The position numbers were made by a program, and so were the translations under genes. Positions 7,178 through 14,652 of a DNA stretch of 64,000 bases are shown here, piece by piece. Where the stretch lies: positions 186,001 through 250,000 of the forward strand of contig NZ_BBIW01000003.1 in assembly GCF_000732325.1 (NCBI RefSeq), written 5' to 3'. Each line of letters starts with the position of its first letter. Within the stretch, counting starts at the first letter, position 1. A model generated the notes under the pieces. It did no database searches. It was given only the letters and a program-made list of their open reading frames with translations, and was not told the DNA's origin. Origin of the DNA: Paenibacillus sp. TCA20. GTDB lineage: Bacteria > Bacillota > Bacilli > Paenibacillales > Paenibacillaceae.

Positions 7178-7579
7178 ATGATGAATGTATTAAAATTCGG
7201 GATCGTAATGATATGCTTATTATTTCCTGTTGCTTGCGACACGGACTCTGCTGAGCGGGAAGAATTATCCGCAGATATAGCACGAACGGAGAACAACGAT
7301 CCTTTTGTTACATGGTCCGGTGGAATTCCATATAAGGTGATTACCGAGGAAGCTCTTCCTGATAAGTTAGCAAGCAAAGAGCTGGGTGAAGTAACGATGG
7401 AAGTAACTTCATCGGAATTAACAGAGGATATTCAGCTAATAGGTCAAGATGGCTTAAGCAATTATTTGAAAGCGGGATCGCTGATATTTCAGTTAAAAGA
7501 TGCGAACACGAATGAGGTTATTCTTGTCGAACATGAAGGCAAGATGTACAAAGCCGTGCGATTAGATCAAGAAGAATAA
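7178..7579 (+). CDS. putative lipoprotein of unknown function
   Basis: The N-terminus MMNVLKFGIVMICLLFPVAC has a hydrophobic core and a lipobox ending in Cys20, so it should be a lipid-anchored exported protein of about 130 residues. The mature part is acidic with no known domain. GAGGGAG (7164-7170) supports ATG 7178. A terminator follows. Confidence 0.7.
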   Translation: MMNVLKFGIVMICLLFPVACDTDSAEREELSADIARTENNDPFVTWSGGIPYKVITEEALPDKLASKELGEVTMEVTSSELTEDIQLIGQDGLSNYLKAGSLIFQLKDANTNEVILVEHEGKMYKAVRLDQEE

Positions 7580-7610
7580 ACCGTTCTTCAGGGCGATGCA
7601 AATGTTAAGG

Positions 7611-7638
7611 AGTCCATCTCAGAGAGGTGGACTTTATT
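7611..7638 (+). terminator. terminator after the lipoprotein gene
   Basis: AGTCCATCTC / GAGGTGGACT with loop AGA and a following T-rich stretch. Confidence 0.65.
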
Positions 7639-7822
7639 GCGCTGTTAAGCTTGATTAGAAATTGATCTATAAAAGTACACGCAGAGCTTGTCAAATCGTG
7701 GCTGTTCATATATAATAAGAGATACCGGATTTTTGAGCATATTTGCTGGGAAAATTCGAAAGTGGTTGTGGATTGTTCATTAACTTTACCAGTGAGTTTG
7801 GTTAAACAGTCTATACACATAC

Positions 7823-7908
7823 GCCGGGGTGGCGGAATTGGCAGACGCACAGGACTTAAAATCCTGCGATGGGTGACCATCGTACGGGTTCGACCCCCGT
7901 CCTCGGCA
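7823..7908 (+). tRNA. tRNA-Leu (TAA)
   Basis: 86 bases with acceptor GCCGGGG / CCTCGGC, anticodon loop CTTAAAA (anticodon TAA at 7857-7859), a long variable arm (class II) and a GGTTCGA T-loop. Discriminator A7908; CCA is not encoded. A terminator follows within 15 bases. Confidence 0.97.
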
Positions 7909-7921
7909 TACATTTATATGA

Positions 7922-7960
7922 AATAGGCTGGCTCCTAACAGGAGTCCAGCTTATTTTTTT
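7922..7960 (+). terminator. terminator of tRNA-Leu
   Basis: GCTGGCTCCT pairs with AGGAG-T-CCAGC (one bulged T), loop AAC, followed by a run of T. Confidence 0.85.
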
Positions 7961-8009
7961 AGATACCTATATGTTGTATAAAGGGATTGGAAACGAGGAG
8001 AGCCGATAT

Positions 8010-8678
8010 ATGTTTAATAATGACTGGGACGCACTGCTGCAGGACGAGATGAATAAAGATTATATGCAGGAGCTTCGATTGAAGCTGGCTGCTGAATATA
8101 AGACGCAAACGATATATCCTCCGAAGGACGACATATTCAATGCGTTGAAATTAACCTCGTATGCGAATACAAAGGTCGTGATCATTGGTCAAGATCCATA
8201 TCATGGAGCAGGTCAGGCAGAAGGGCTAAGTTTTTCTGTCAAAAAAGGGGTTAGAATCCCTCCATCTTTGCGAAATATATATAAAGAATTACATAGTGAT
8301 CTAGGAGTATCCATTCCTGCACATGGGTCTCTTCAGGATTGGGCGGAAGAAGGAGTTTTGTTATTAAATAACGTATTAACTGTGAGAGAGGGAGAACCTG
8401 CTTCACATCGCCATATCGGATGGGAGCGGTTTACTGACGCGGTAATCGAGAAATTAAATGTTCGGGAGCAGCCTATGGTGTTTATGCTCTGGGGAAGTCA
8501 CGCACAGAAGAAGGGGGCGTTCATAGATCGTTCCCGTCATCTGGTTATAGAATCGGCTCATCCAAGTCCGCTTGCAGCTCGGAATGGTTTTTTTGGAAGC
8601 CATCCGTTTTCTCGAGCGAACGCCTTCTTGGAAGCAGAAGGAATCAAACAAGTAAACTGGACAATCTCGGACAATTAA
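8010..8678 (+). CDS. ung: uracil-DNA glycosylase
   Basis: Removes uracil from DNA as the first step of base-excision repair. Family 1 motifs are all present: GQDPYH at residues 60-65 (catalytic Asp62), a LLLNNVLTV substrate-binding stretch near 117-125 and HPSPLAA at 184-190 (catalytic His). The 222-residue length is normal for the family. The frame is open further upstream into the tRNA, but GAGGAG about ten bases ahead of ATG 8010 and homology to the usual N-terminus select this start. The gene lies downstream of the tRNA-Leu terminator; a hypothetical gene follows after 27 bases. Confidence 0.97.
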   Translation: MFNNDWDALLQDEMNKDYMQELRLKLAAEYKTQTIYPPKDDIFNALKLTSYANTKVVIIGQDPYHGAGQAEGLSFSVKKGVRIPPSLRNIYKELHSDLGVSIPAHGSLQDWAEEGVLLLNNVLTVREGEPASHRHIGWERFTDAVIEKLNVREQPMVFMLWGSHAQKKGAFIDRSRHLVIESAHPSPLAARNGFFGSHPFSRANAFLEAEGIKQVNWTISDN

Positions 8679-8705
8679 CAAGAAGACACGGAGGTGAACG
8701 GGAGA

Positions 8706-9125
8706 ATGAAACATTGGGTAGGCCAAAGAGTGCTGGTGGAACGAGCAGGTGGTCGTAAAGATCCCGTTCAAGGGATATTGCTGAAGTGGGATGCAGATGC
8801 CGAAATCATCGTCGTTGGAGCGAAGAGAGTCAAGATTCCGTTTAGTCAAATTATACGAATTCATCCCTTGGCGGAGGATGCCTATGGAAAAGGCAAGAAA
8901 AGAGCAAGGTCCTCAATTCATACGGTCGGATATGTGATGCGCCAATCGATTCAATTTGATAACGCAATTTACTTCAAATCTGCGGTAACGGTATGGAAAG
9001 GGGCTAAGCTTATTAAGTACCGGACGACGATCAGCTCACATGACAACCATAATGTGGTGCTGGAGGACGGGACCGTTCTTGATAAGGAATTGTATACGTT
9101 TGTTGTGAGATCAAGACGCGGATAG
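8706..9125 (+). CDS. conserved-type protein of unknown function
   Basis: About 139 residues, beta-rich and basic, with two possible SH3/Sm-like halves (KHWVGQRVLVERAGG... ; VTVWKGAKLIKYRT). No catalytic motif or membrane segment is visible. GGAGGTGA at 8690-8697 fits ATG 8706 with eight bases of spacing; the earlier GTG 8694 overlaps the ribosome site. It is probably cotranscribed with ung, 27 bases upstream. Confidence 0.6.
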   Translation: MKHWVGQRVLVERAGGRKDPVQGILLKWDADAEIIVVGAKRVKIPFSQIIRIHPLAEDAYGKGKKRARSSIHTVGYVMRQSIQFDNAIYFKSAVTVWKGAKLIKYRTTISSHDNHNVVLEDGTVLDKELYTFVVRSRRG

Positions 9126-9234
9126 GATCTCATTATTATGTTTAATTGAAATTTTATGTTTGTATCATGCTGCGTTAATAATTATGCGGTAATCTGTACT
9201 CGTAACCCTTCAAGAGATGATTGGTATATATGTA

Positions 9235-9264
9235 AACTCACCGGCTGCAAACGGTGGGTTTTTT
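9235..9264 (+). terminator. terminator of the ung unit
   Basis: AACTCACCG / CGGTGGGTT nine-base stem followed by TTTT. Confidence 0.8.
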
Positions 9265-9386
9265 GCTGTACATAAAAATTAGGATTTGCCCCATTTTTCT
9301 CCCACACTTAGGCTTGTATAACTTTAATTTTGGAAGGGGATTATACAAGCGACAGGCCAAAACAATAATCAGTGGGGTGAATGAAG

Positions 9387-9800
9387 ATGAAAAAGCAATG
9401 GGCAGCCACTTTAGCAGCTGCAAGTATTTCTATGGTAATTGCTGTTCCGGCAATGGCTGAAACGAACACAAACCATATGAACGATAATCCGGTTAAGAAT
9501 TCGGTTAATCGTTTGGAAAAAAACTTGGGCATTGATGGAAAAGACAACGGCACTACGGACATGAATCGTACGCGCACGATGAACAACATGAACAATAACA
9601 TGTACGATGGCAGAGGTACTGGTACCGGTACTTACAATACCAATGCTTATAACAATGGTACTTATGGTACCAATAACGTTCGCGCCAATGCTACGACAGA
9701 TCGTGGAAATGGCTGGGGATGGCTTGGCTTGTTAGGACTGTTTGGTCTTGCTGGACTTCGCAAAGAGAAGCATGAGGGAACACCTCATCACGCGAAATAA
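9387..9800 (+). CDS. secreted WGxxGxxG-type protein
   Basis: A signal peptide (MKKQWAATLAAASISMVIAVPAMA) is followed by an Asn/Thr/Gly-rich, low-complexity middle with NNMN and GTGTGTYNT repeats. The C-terminus GWGWLGLLGLFGLAGLRKEK, a Trp-Gly/Leu-Gly hydrophobic stretch ending in basic residues, is the WGxxGxxG signature common in Paenibacillus and resembles a surface-sorting signal. GGGGTGA (9374-9380) lies six bases before ATG 9387, so the earlier ATG 9381 is less likely. Function of the family is unknown. Confidence 0.8.
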   Translation: MKKQWAATLAAASISMVIAVPAMAETNTNHMNDNPVKNSVNRLEKNLGIDGKDNGTTDMNRTRTMNNMNNNMYDGRGTGTGTYNTNAYNNGTYGTNNVRANATTDRGNGWGWLGLLGLFGLAGLRKEKHEGTPHHAK

Positions 9801-9931
9801 TTGCTTTGCACTAACTAGGATTATTGGAGATGAATTACAAAAAAAGTTTGGAAAATCAGGATACCCGCCCTGTCATCTAATCTAGGTATTCATATACTAT
9901 CTCATACCTTAGAGCTAAGGAGGAGAGCAGC

Positions 9932-10048
9932 ATGAGTGAAGTATCTAGATCTGGATATTGTGGAGGATACAATGGTTGGTCTTCCATCGGCGCAATCCTT
10001 GTTCTTTTCATTCTACTTGTCATCATCTCCAAAACCATCCTCTACTAA
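9932..10048 (+). CDS. YjcZ-family small spore/sporulation protein
   Basis: 38 residues: a Gly/Ser/Tyr-rich head (SRSGYCGGYNGW) and one hydrophobic helix (IGAILVLFILLVIISKTILY). This head-plus-helix form is the YjcZ/YrpD-like family of sporulation peptides in Bacillales. Ribosome site AAGGAGGAG, own terminator behind. It supports an endospore-forming host. Confidence 0.85.
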   Translation: MSEVSRSGYCGGYNGWSSIGAILVLFILLVIISKTILY

Positions 10049-10058
10049 TCATCAGAAA

Positions 10059-10097
10059 TAAAGGATCCCAGGGTATCTGCGGGTCCTTTATTTTTTT
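10059..10097 (+). terminator. terminator of the YjcZ-type gene
   Basis: TAAAGGATCCC pairs with GGGTCCTTTA with one mismatch, followed by a seven-base T run. Confidence 0.75.
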
Positions 10098-10147
10098 GTT
10101 ATAATCTCTTCAAGTATCTCAATATCGAAAATGGGAGAAAGAAATGC

Positions 10148-11347
10148 ATGGATATCAACTTACATTCCGCAGCAGATATGTTGCTCGAGCTTGATGTAGA
10201 ACCATTTTGGTTAGGATTTCGAAAGGTCGCCTACGCAATATATAACTCAAGCGAAGTCCTTCTATTCCATCATCCCAAGTTTCAATCACATACATTTCAT
10301 CAATTGAAATGGGACAAGCGATTCGTCGGCAATACGTTAATTATGTATGAGGACTATCCAACAGCAATCGTCAGCATCGAAGGAATTGAGTATATGGCAG
10401 AGCTCAAGTCACTTCTTGTGCATGAGTTGTTTCATGGATTCCAGTATCTTTGCGAGGAGAAAAGGTTCCCAGATGAGCTATTGGGTTTAACGTACCCTCT
10501 AGTTGAGGAGAACGTGGAGCTAAGAAGTTGGGAAAGGCAGTGTCTTTCTCATGCGCTGGAGGCAAGTGATACACAAATAAGGGATGCCCATTTATCCCAT
10601 TTTTTTCAGATTCGAAGTAGGAGAAAAGAGCTGCTGGGTACATATTTTACATATGAGACAAGGGTGGAGACGATAGAGGGGCCTGCTTATTATGTGGAAC
10701 TGAAGGCGTATGCCGAAGAGTCAGCACAATCATTGCGAGCTATACTGAATCCGTTTAGACAAGAATTGATAAATTCTAATGCCGCTGTACTTCATTTAAG
10801 AAAAAGCTGCTACTACTCGGGCTTGTGGATGTGCTTACTACTCGATGAGTTCTCGGAACGATGGCAGGAGGATTTTTCACATTCGGAGGATGATTTGTAC
10901 GAATTTCTAAGATCTCATGTCCATCCGGTAGAGAAAAGTGAAATAAAGGAAGTTAAAGTAAGTGAAGAGACGGAGGCAACTATAGAAAATGTTAAAGCAC
11001 ACAGAAAGGCTGCCTTCGAGCTGTTTGAAGAGAATATAGGATTCCATGTAATTATTGAAGGAGATCTAGCCGTGAGGAGCATTGATCCGCAAAATATAGA
11101 TGCACTGCCTGGCAGGCTTCTTCATCATAATTATATTAAAGTTGCATTTGGCACCGACGAATTTTTGATACAGCAGCCTATTGTTTCTTATTACGAGACC
11201 GATCTCTGGCAGGCATCAAAACTCTATGTGATTGTAGAAGCAAGACCTGTAATCTGCGAGGATAAAGTAATACTGGATGGAATCGGTGAGATCAAGGGAG
11301 TACATAAATGTAAAGAAGAGGGCAATATTTTTCAATTGCACGTGTAA
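10148..11347 (+). CDS. putative HExxH metalloprotein, possible new peptidase family
   Basis: A cytoplasmic protein of 399 residues without signal peptide. HELFH at 92-96 is a classical zinc HExxH motif in a helix-like context (LKSLLVHELFHGFQY). A candidate third ligand is the Glu in ETIEGPAYYVE (177-184), which would make it a gluzincin-like enzyme. The C-terminal 130 residues are beta-rich (VIIEGDLAVRSIDPQNI...). I do not recognise a characterised family. GGGAGAAAG lies before ATG 10148. It is monocistronic between two terminators. Substrate unknown; peptidase activity is inferred only from the motif. Confidence 0.6.
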   Translation: MDINLHSAADMLLELDVEPFWLGFRKVAYAIYNSSEVLLFHHPKFQSHTFHQLKWDKRFVGNTLIMYEDYPTAIVSIEGIEYMAELKSLLVHELFHGFQYLCEEKRFPDELLGLTYPLVEENVELRSWERQCLSHALEASDTQIRDAHLSHFFQIRSRRKELLGTYFTYETRVETIEGPAYYVELKAYAEESAQSLRAILNPFRQELINSNAAVLHLRKSCYYSGLWMCLLLDEFSERWQEDFSHSEDDLYEFLRSHVHPVEKSEIKEVKVSEETEATIENVKAHRKAAFELFEENIGFHVIIEGDLAVRSIDPQNIDALPGRLLHHNYIKVAFGTDEFLIQQPIVSYYETDLWQASKLYVIVEARPVICEDKVILDGIGEIKGVHKCKEEGNIFQLHV

Positions 11348-11400
11348 ACGAAATTGATGACACGAGTCAAGGGTTCTATAGTTCGTATGAGAAAAAAGAA

Positions 11401-11427
11401 GAAAACCCTTGATATTCAAGGGTTTTC
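11401..11427. terminator. bidirectional terminator between the HExxH gene and tRNA-Val
   Basis: Perfect 12-base stem GAAAACCCTTGA / TCAAGGGTTTTC with loop TAT. The A-rich stretch on its left gives the U tract for the minus-strand tRNA. Confidence 0.85.
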
Positions 11428-11432
11428 AGTGA

Positions 11433-11505
11433 TGATCTGTAGTGGGCTCGAACCACTGACCCCTACCCTGTCAAGATAGTGCTCTCCCAGCTGAGCTAAC
11501 AGATC
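11433..11505 (-). tRNA. tRNA-Val (GAC)
   Basis: On the minus strand, acceptor GATCTGT pairs with ACAGATC, the D arm is AGCTCAGCTGGGAGAGC, the anticodon loop is TTGACAG (anticodon GAC), and the T arm contains GGTTCGAGCC. Discriminator A; CCA not encoded. Confidence 0.95.
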
Positions 11506-11641
11506 ATGGAATATCTATAAAAAAGGAATAAATTTATATTATCAGGCTTAATAAGCAATGTCAATCCCTGTCCTATGTTTAATTTTCCCTGAAATGAGCA
11601 ACCTGAATAGGATGAAAATTACAACAAGAGGATGGGGTTCC

Positions 11642-11863
11642 ATGAACAGAAGAGTGACTCGTAGTATAGCCATACTTACGATCTGCGGATTTATATTAAC
11701 CAACATAACAGGATGCACCTTAACTCCTTCACAAGAAACAATTAACCTGCAGCTGATCGAGCCAGCTGAATCCGATCTGCCCGTAATAGATGAGGTATAT
11801 CGAAGATCTGTAGGGGATGAGGTTTATTCCAAGCCATCAAATGAAGAAACATTTTTACCGTAG
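11642..11863 (+). CDS. small putative lipoprotein (73 aa)
   Basis: MNRRVTRSIAILTICGFILTNITGC is a short signal peptide ending in a lipobox-type ITGC. The 45-residue mature part is acidic (IEPAESDLPVIDEVYRRSVGDEVY) with no known domain. ATG 11642 is preferred over an upstream in-frame ATG because the signal peptide begins here. Function unknown. Confidence 0.55.
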   Translation: MNRRVTRSIAILTICGFILTNITGCTLTPSQETINLQLIEPAESDLPVIDEVYRRSVGDEVYSKPSNEETFLP

Positions 11864-11981
11864 GATAGGTACACATGCTTGCTTTAATTATCCATATCGA
11901 ATACAGACTATACGATCACTGCTGCTGTAGTGTATAATGGTTTGGATTTTTGCATTTTTGGATAGTAAGAGGGGGAGACGT

Positions 11982-12425
11982 ATGCCAGCCGAGATTATTA
12001 ATGTTACCACACAAGAACAGCTTGAAGCTGGGCTGAACATTCGCAAAACGGTGTTCGTAGAGGAACAGAACGTTCCAGTAGAAGAGGAAATTGACCAATA
12101 TGATGTTCTGAGTCCGGATGCACACCATATTCTAATTCAGGATGGACAAGAGATGGTCGCAACCGGCCGCTTGATATATTATAAAAAAGATACTGCCAAG
12201 CTGCAAAGAATTGCTGTCCTGAAGCCTTATCGGGTTAACGGATATGGTCGTGTGCTGATTATGGCGCTTGAAGAAAGAGCTAAAGAGTTGGGATTAGCCT
12301 ACTCATTATTAGATGCACAATGTCAGGCAGAAGGCTTCTATAAGAAGCTCGGATATGAAGTAATCTCGGACGAGCCTTTCTATGATGCAGGTATACTGCA
12401 CGTACGGATGCAGAAAAAGCTCTAA
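11982..12425 (+). CDS. GNAT-family N-acetyltransferase (YjcF-like)
   Basis: Acetyl-CoA-dependent acetyltransferase of 147 residues. RKTVFVEEQNVPVEEEIDQYD, the core strand GRLIYYKKDTAKLQRIAVLKPYRVNGYGRVLI (acetyl-CoA pyrophosphate loop) and CQAEGFYKKLGYEV match Bacillus YjcF along the length. GAGGGGGAG precedes ATG 11982. The substrate of this subfamily is not established. Confidence 0.88.
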   Translation: MPAEIINVTTQEQLEAGLNIRKTVFVEEQNVPVEEEIDQYDVLSPDAHHILIQDGQEMVATGRLIYYKKDTAKLQRIAVLKPYRVNGYGRVLIMALEERAKELGLAYSLLDAQCQAEGFYKKLGYEVISDEPFYDAGILHVRMQKKL

Positions 12426-12547
12426 GTGAAAATGTTATCTTTCATAAGAAGTCAACTTATTGGGCACAATCATAGTGTCGGAGATCAGGTCATCCTGAGT
12501 CCGAGCAGGTTACAAACTATGGCTGCAAAAAAGGAGTGTATGTTCTT

Positions 12548-12787
12548 ATGGAAAATAACACACGCGAGCAATTTGTTGCCGTTCAGAAAAACGGAGACGG
12601 GGATTTAACCGCATTTAAGACATCAACGGGCCGAGTGCTTGATTATAATCAAGCGTTGAATGAGATTCAAACCGGCTCCATCGCAGGAGTTAATGTATTC
12701 AAAGCAAAAGATGGCTCCCTTCGTATTCGCGGAGATGCCGATGGAGATCCGACGAATAATTTGGATCAACTGCCTATCTTTCAATAA
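12548..12787 (+). CDS. DUF3892 protein
   Basis: 79 residues matching the DUF3892 pattern: VAVQKNGDGDLTAFKTSTGRVLDYNQAL ... GVNVFKAKDGSLRIRGDADGDPTNNLDQLPIF. AAGGAGTG (12531-12538) lies before ATG 12548. Function of the family is unknown. A strong terminator follows. Confidence 0.88.
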   Translation: MENNTREQFVAVQKNGDGDLTAFKTSTGRVLDYNQALNEIQTGSIAGVNVFKAKDGSLRIRGDADGDPTNNLDQLPIFQ

Positions 12788-12822
12788 AAATCCTGATCGT
12801 TTGTTATATCTCTAATGTTATC

Positions 12823-12857
12823 AAAGGGAAGCCCAAATGCTGGGCTTCCCTTTTTAT
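12823..12857 (+). terminator. terminator of the DUF3892 gene
   Basis: AAAGGGAAGCCCA / TGGGCTTCCCTTT, 13-base perfect stem with loop AATGC and a T tract. Confidence 0.95.
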
Positions 12858-12940
12858 TTGCTTTTTTATAATTGACTATGTCCATTGGCAGAACATAGTT
12901 TAGTCTTTACACCTTCAGCGGAATTTTTTGGATCCCGAAC

Positions 12941-13085
12941 GACTTTTGCGGAGCAACCGGAGAGAGGGAGCCGAAAAATGGAGCGCCTGAGAGGGAGCCA
13001 AAAAATGGAGCGCCTGACTTTTGCGGAGCAACCGGAGAGAGGGAGCCAAAAAATGGAGCGCCTGAGAGGGAGCCAAAAAATGGCG
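12941..13085. repeat. 75-bp tandem repeat with 27-bp sub-repeats
   Basis: The block starting GACTTTTGCGGAGCAACCGG at 12941 recurs at 13016, exactly 75 bases later. Inside each block the unit GAGAGGGAGCC(A/G)AAAAATGG occurs twice, 27 bases apart (starts 12962, 12989, 13037, 13064). Both periods are multiples of three, so one frame stays open on each strand (MERLRGSQK-type plus; GAPFFGSLS-type minus), but neither has a convincing ribosome site. It lies in the 420-base gap between two genes. Confidence 0.9.
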
Positions 13086-13208
13086 CCAAAATGGGCGTCA
13101 AATCACTCTCTTATGCACCTTCTCCGCAAATCCCCATACAATGCATTACCAGGCACGAAGCTGCAGATGAACATGCCTTAAACACCTACGAAAGAAGGGA
13201 AAGCACCC

Positions 13209-13403
13209 ATGGCAAAGGGGAAGGGCAGTAAAGGCGGGTCAAGCAAGGAAAAGGTGCGGACAAGTATGAAGCTGGTGACGTCCGAGGTGTGTGAAGTCTG
13301 TAAAACACCGTGTGAACGCGGAATGGCATACGCTGAGCGCATGCGGGAACCGGGAGCTGTAGGGAAGGGCGTCCCTTGTATCTTGACCAAGCCTAAAGTT
13401 TAG
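13209..13403 (+). CDS. small cysteine-motif protein (64 aa)
   Basis: A basic head of Lys/Gly/Ser is followed by CEVCKTPCERG and GVPC, four cysteines that could bind one zinc ion. ATG 13209 follows GAAGGGAAAG. I do not recognise a named family; a nucleic-acid-binding zinc ribbon is plausible. A ten-base hairpin lies just behind the stop. Confidence 0.65.
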   Translation: MAKGKGSKGGSSKEKVRTSMKLVTSEVCEVCKTPCERGMAYAERMREPGAVGKGVPCILTKPKV

Positions 13404-13412
13404 GCCCAAATG

Positions 13413-13447
13413 CCATGCACCGGGCCCTTTCAAGGAACGGTGCATGG
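13413..13447. other. strong hairpin without a T tract
   Basis: CCATGCACCG (13413-13422) pairs perfectly with CGGTGCATGG (13438-13447). No T run follows on either strand, so it may stabilise the upstream mRNA or be an operator rather than an intrinsic terminator. Confidence 0.6.
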
Positions 13448-13589
13448 TAAACCGAGCATAGAAGAAGTCGACAAATACATATTTCGTAATTTTTTCTGAA
13501 AAATTTTCCAAACGTACCGCAACTTGTTCTCAAGGATGAAGTATAAATAGACATACTATATTCTCATTGCTGGAGGGGAACAAGAGCTT

Positions 13590-14147
13590 ATGAAGTGGAA
13601 AAGAACGCTTGCCCTTGCGATTGTGTTCTCGCTCTTGGGCAGCGGATCCATGTTGTTTGCTGACTCAGTTACCGAACGAATTCGTGTCATTATTAATGGG
13701 CAAGAGGTAAGCGGTGGTGGTTATTTTATAAATGGAACGACATATGCTCCTGTCCGCGAGATTAGTGGGCTTGCTTCATGGGACTCAGGAAATGGCAAGG
13801 TTACAATCACCAAGCCAAACGTGCACATCACTTTGTTCAAAGGTGAGACGGTGTTCGGGAATGTCAATGTAGGTAAATTAAAGTTTAACGTGTTAAGTCA
13901 GGTTGATAGTCTGGATGGTAAAATTTCCGAGGTTAAAGTTGCCATTACCGCCCCCTCCGGAAATGTGAAGAATATACAATCCGAGAAGCTGGGCAGCGGC
14001 TCAAAGGATAATTTTTGGTTCAGAACGAATGATTTTACTTATGATTTTAAAAAAAGCGGGAATTATAAAGTAGGGTTCTATATGAAACCGTCAGGCAGTA
14101 ATTCGTTCTTCCTTGTTTCGGAAAAAGTGATTACAGCATTGGATTAG
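13590..14147 (+). CDS. secreted stalk-domain protein (copper amine oxidase N-like)
   Basis: Signal peptide MKWKRTLALAIVFSLLGSGSMLFA, then IRVIINGQEVSGGGYFINGTTYAPVREISGLASWDSGNGKVTI, the copper amine oxidase N-terminal-like (stalk) domain used for cell-surface display in Paenibacillus. The last 100 residues form a beta-sandwich-like part of unknown type. There is no catalytic domain. Ribosome site GGAGGGG precedes ATG 13590. Confidence 0.85.
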   Translation: MKWKRTLALAIVFSLLGSGSMLFADSVTERIRVIINGQEVSGGGYFINGTTYAPVREISGLASWDSGNGKVTITKPNVHITLFKGETVFGNVNVGKLKFNVLSQVDSLDGKISEVKVAITAPSGNVKNIQSEKLGSGSKDNFWFRTNDFTYDFKKSGNYKVGFYMKPSGSNSFFLVSEKVITALD

Positions 14148-14190
14148 AGTTTCATTGATTTTGTCCCGTAATAGTGTTACGATACGTCCG

Positions 14191-14247
14191 TATGATTACA
14201 AGTGCGACCGTAGTATGATGTTACAAATGCCTATCGTATGATTACAA
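14191..14247 (+). repeat. three short direct repeats at 23-base spacing upstream of the DUF1292 gene
   Basis: TATGATTACAA occurs at 14191-14201 and 14237-14247, with TATGATGTTACAA at 14214-14226 in between; the start-to-start distance is 23 bases both times, about two helical turns. The array ends 27 bases before the start codon. It could be an operator array. Confidence 0.6.
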
Positions 14248-14273
14248 TATAAATATAAAAGTGAGGTATTCTC

Positions 14274-14576
14274 ATGAGCGATCACAATCATGTTCACGAT
14301 GAACATTGCAACCATGACCACGATCATGAACACGAAATGGCTGTTCTTACCCTGACAGACGAGAATGGTGCAGAGGTCGAAATGATCCTGGCGCAAACTT
14401 TTGATGTAGACGGCAAAGAGTATGCGGTACTGCTCGAGCGGGATAACCCTGAAGCGGACGGATTGATTCTTCGTCTTGAAGAAGAGAACGAAGAAGTTGC
14501 ACTGTATCAAATCGAAGATGAAGAAGAGTGGAACCGCGTTGAAGCAGCTTTCAACGAAATGGTCGAGAACGAGTAA
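14274..14576 (+). CDS. DUF1292 protein with histidine-rich head
   Basis: The first 22 residues contain eight His alternating with Asp/Glu and one Cys (HNHVHDEHCNHDHDHEHEM), typical of a metal-binding tail. The rest (MAVLTLTDENGAEVEMILAQTFDVDGKEYAVLL ... YQIEDEEEWNRVEAAF) is DUF1292, as in Bacillus YrzB. Function of the family is unknown. It has its own terminator and a set of upstream direct repeats. Confidence 0.85.
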   Translation: MSDHNHVHDEHCNHDHDHEHEMAVLTLTDENGAEVEMILAQTFDVDGKEYAVLLERDNPEADGLILRLEEENEEVALYQIEDEEEWNRVEAAFNEMVENE

Positions 14577-14599
14577 TCGACGCCATCTTCTCAACAGAC

Positions 14600-14630
14600 G
14601 AAAAGACCAGACAAGTTGTCTGGTCTTTTC
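14600..14630. terminator. bidirectional terminator between the DUF1292 gene and speA
   Basis: GAAAAGACCAGACAA and TTGTCTGGTCTTTTC form a 15-base perfect stem around a single G, with T or A tracts on both sides. Confidence 0.95.
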
Positions 14631-14652
14631 TGTTGCGCTAAAGCGGCATGTA

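Noticed and set aside
7605..7913. Minus-strand frame over tRNA-Leu
   Set aside because: It covers the tRNA gene and has no ribosome site.
12941..13085. Possible CRISPR array
   Set aside because: The repeats are directly tandem and nested, without unique spacers of regular length, and no cas gene is present.
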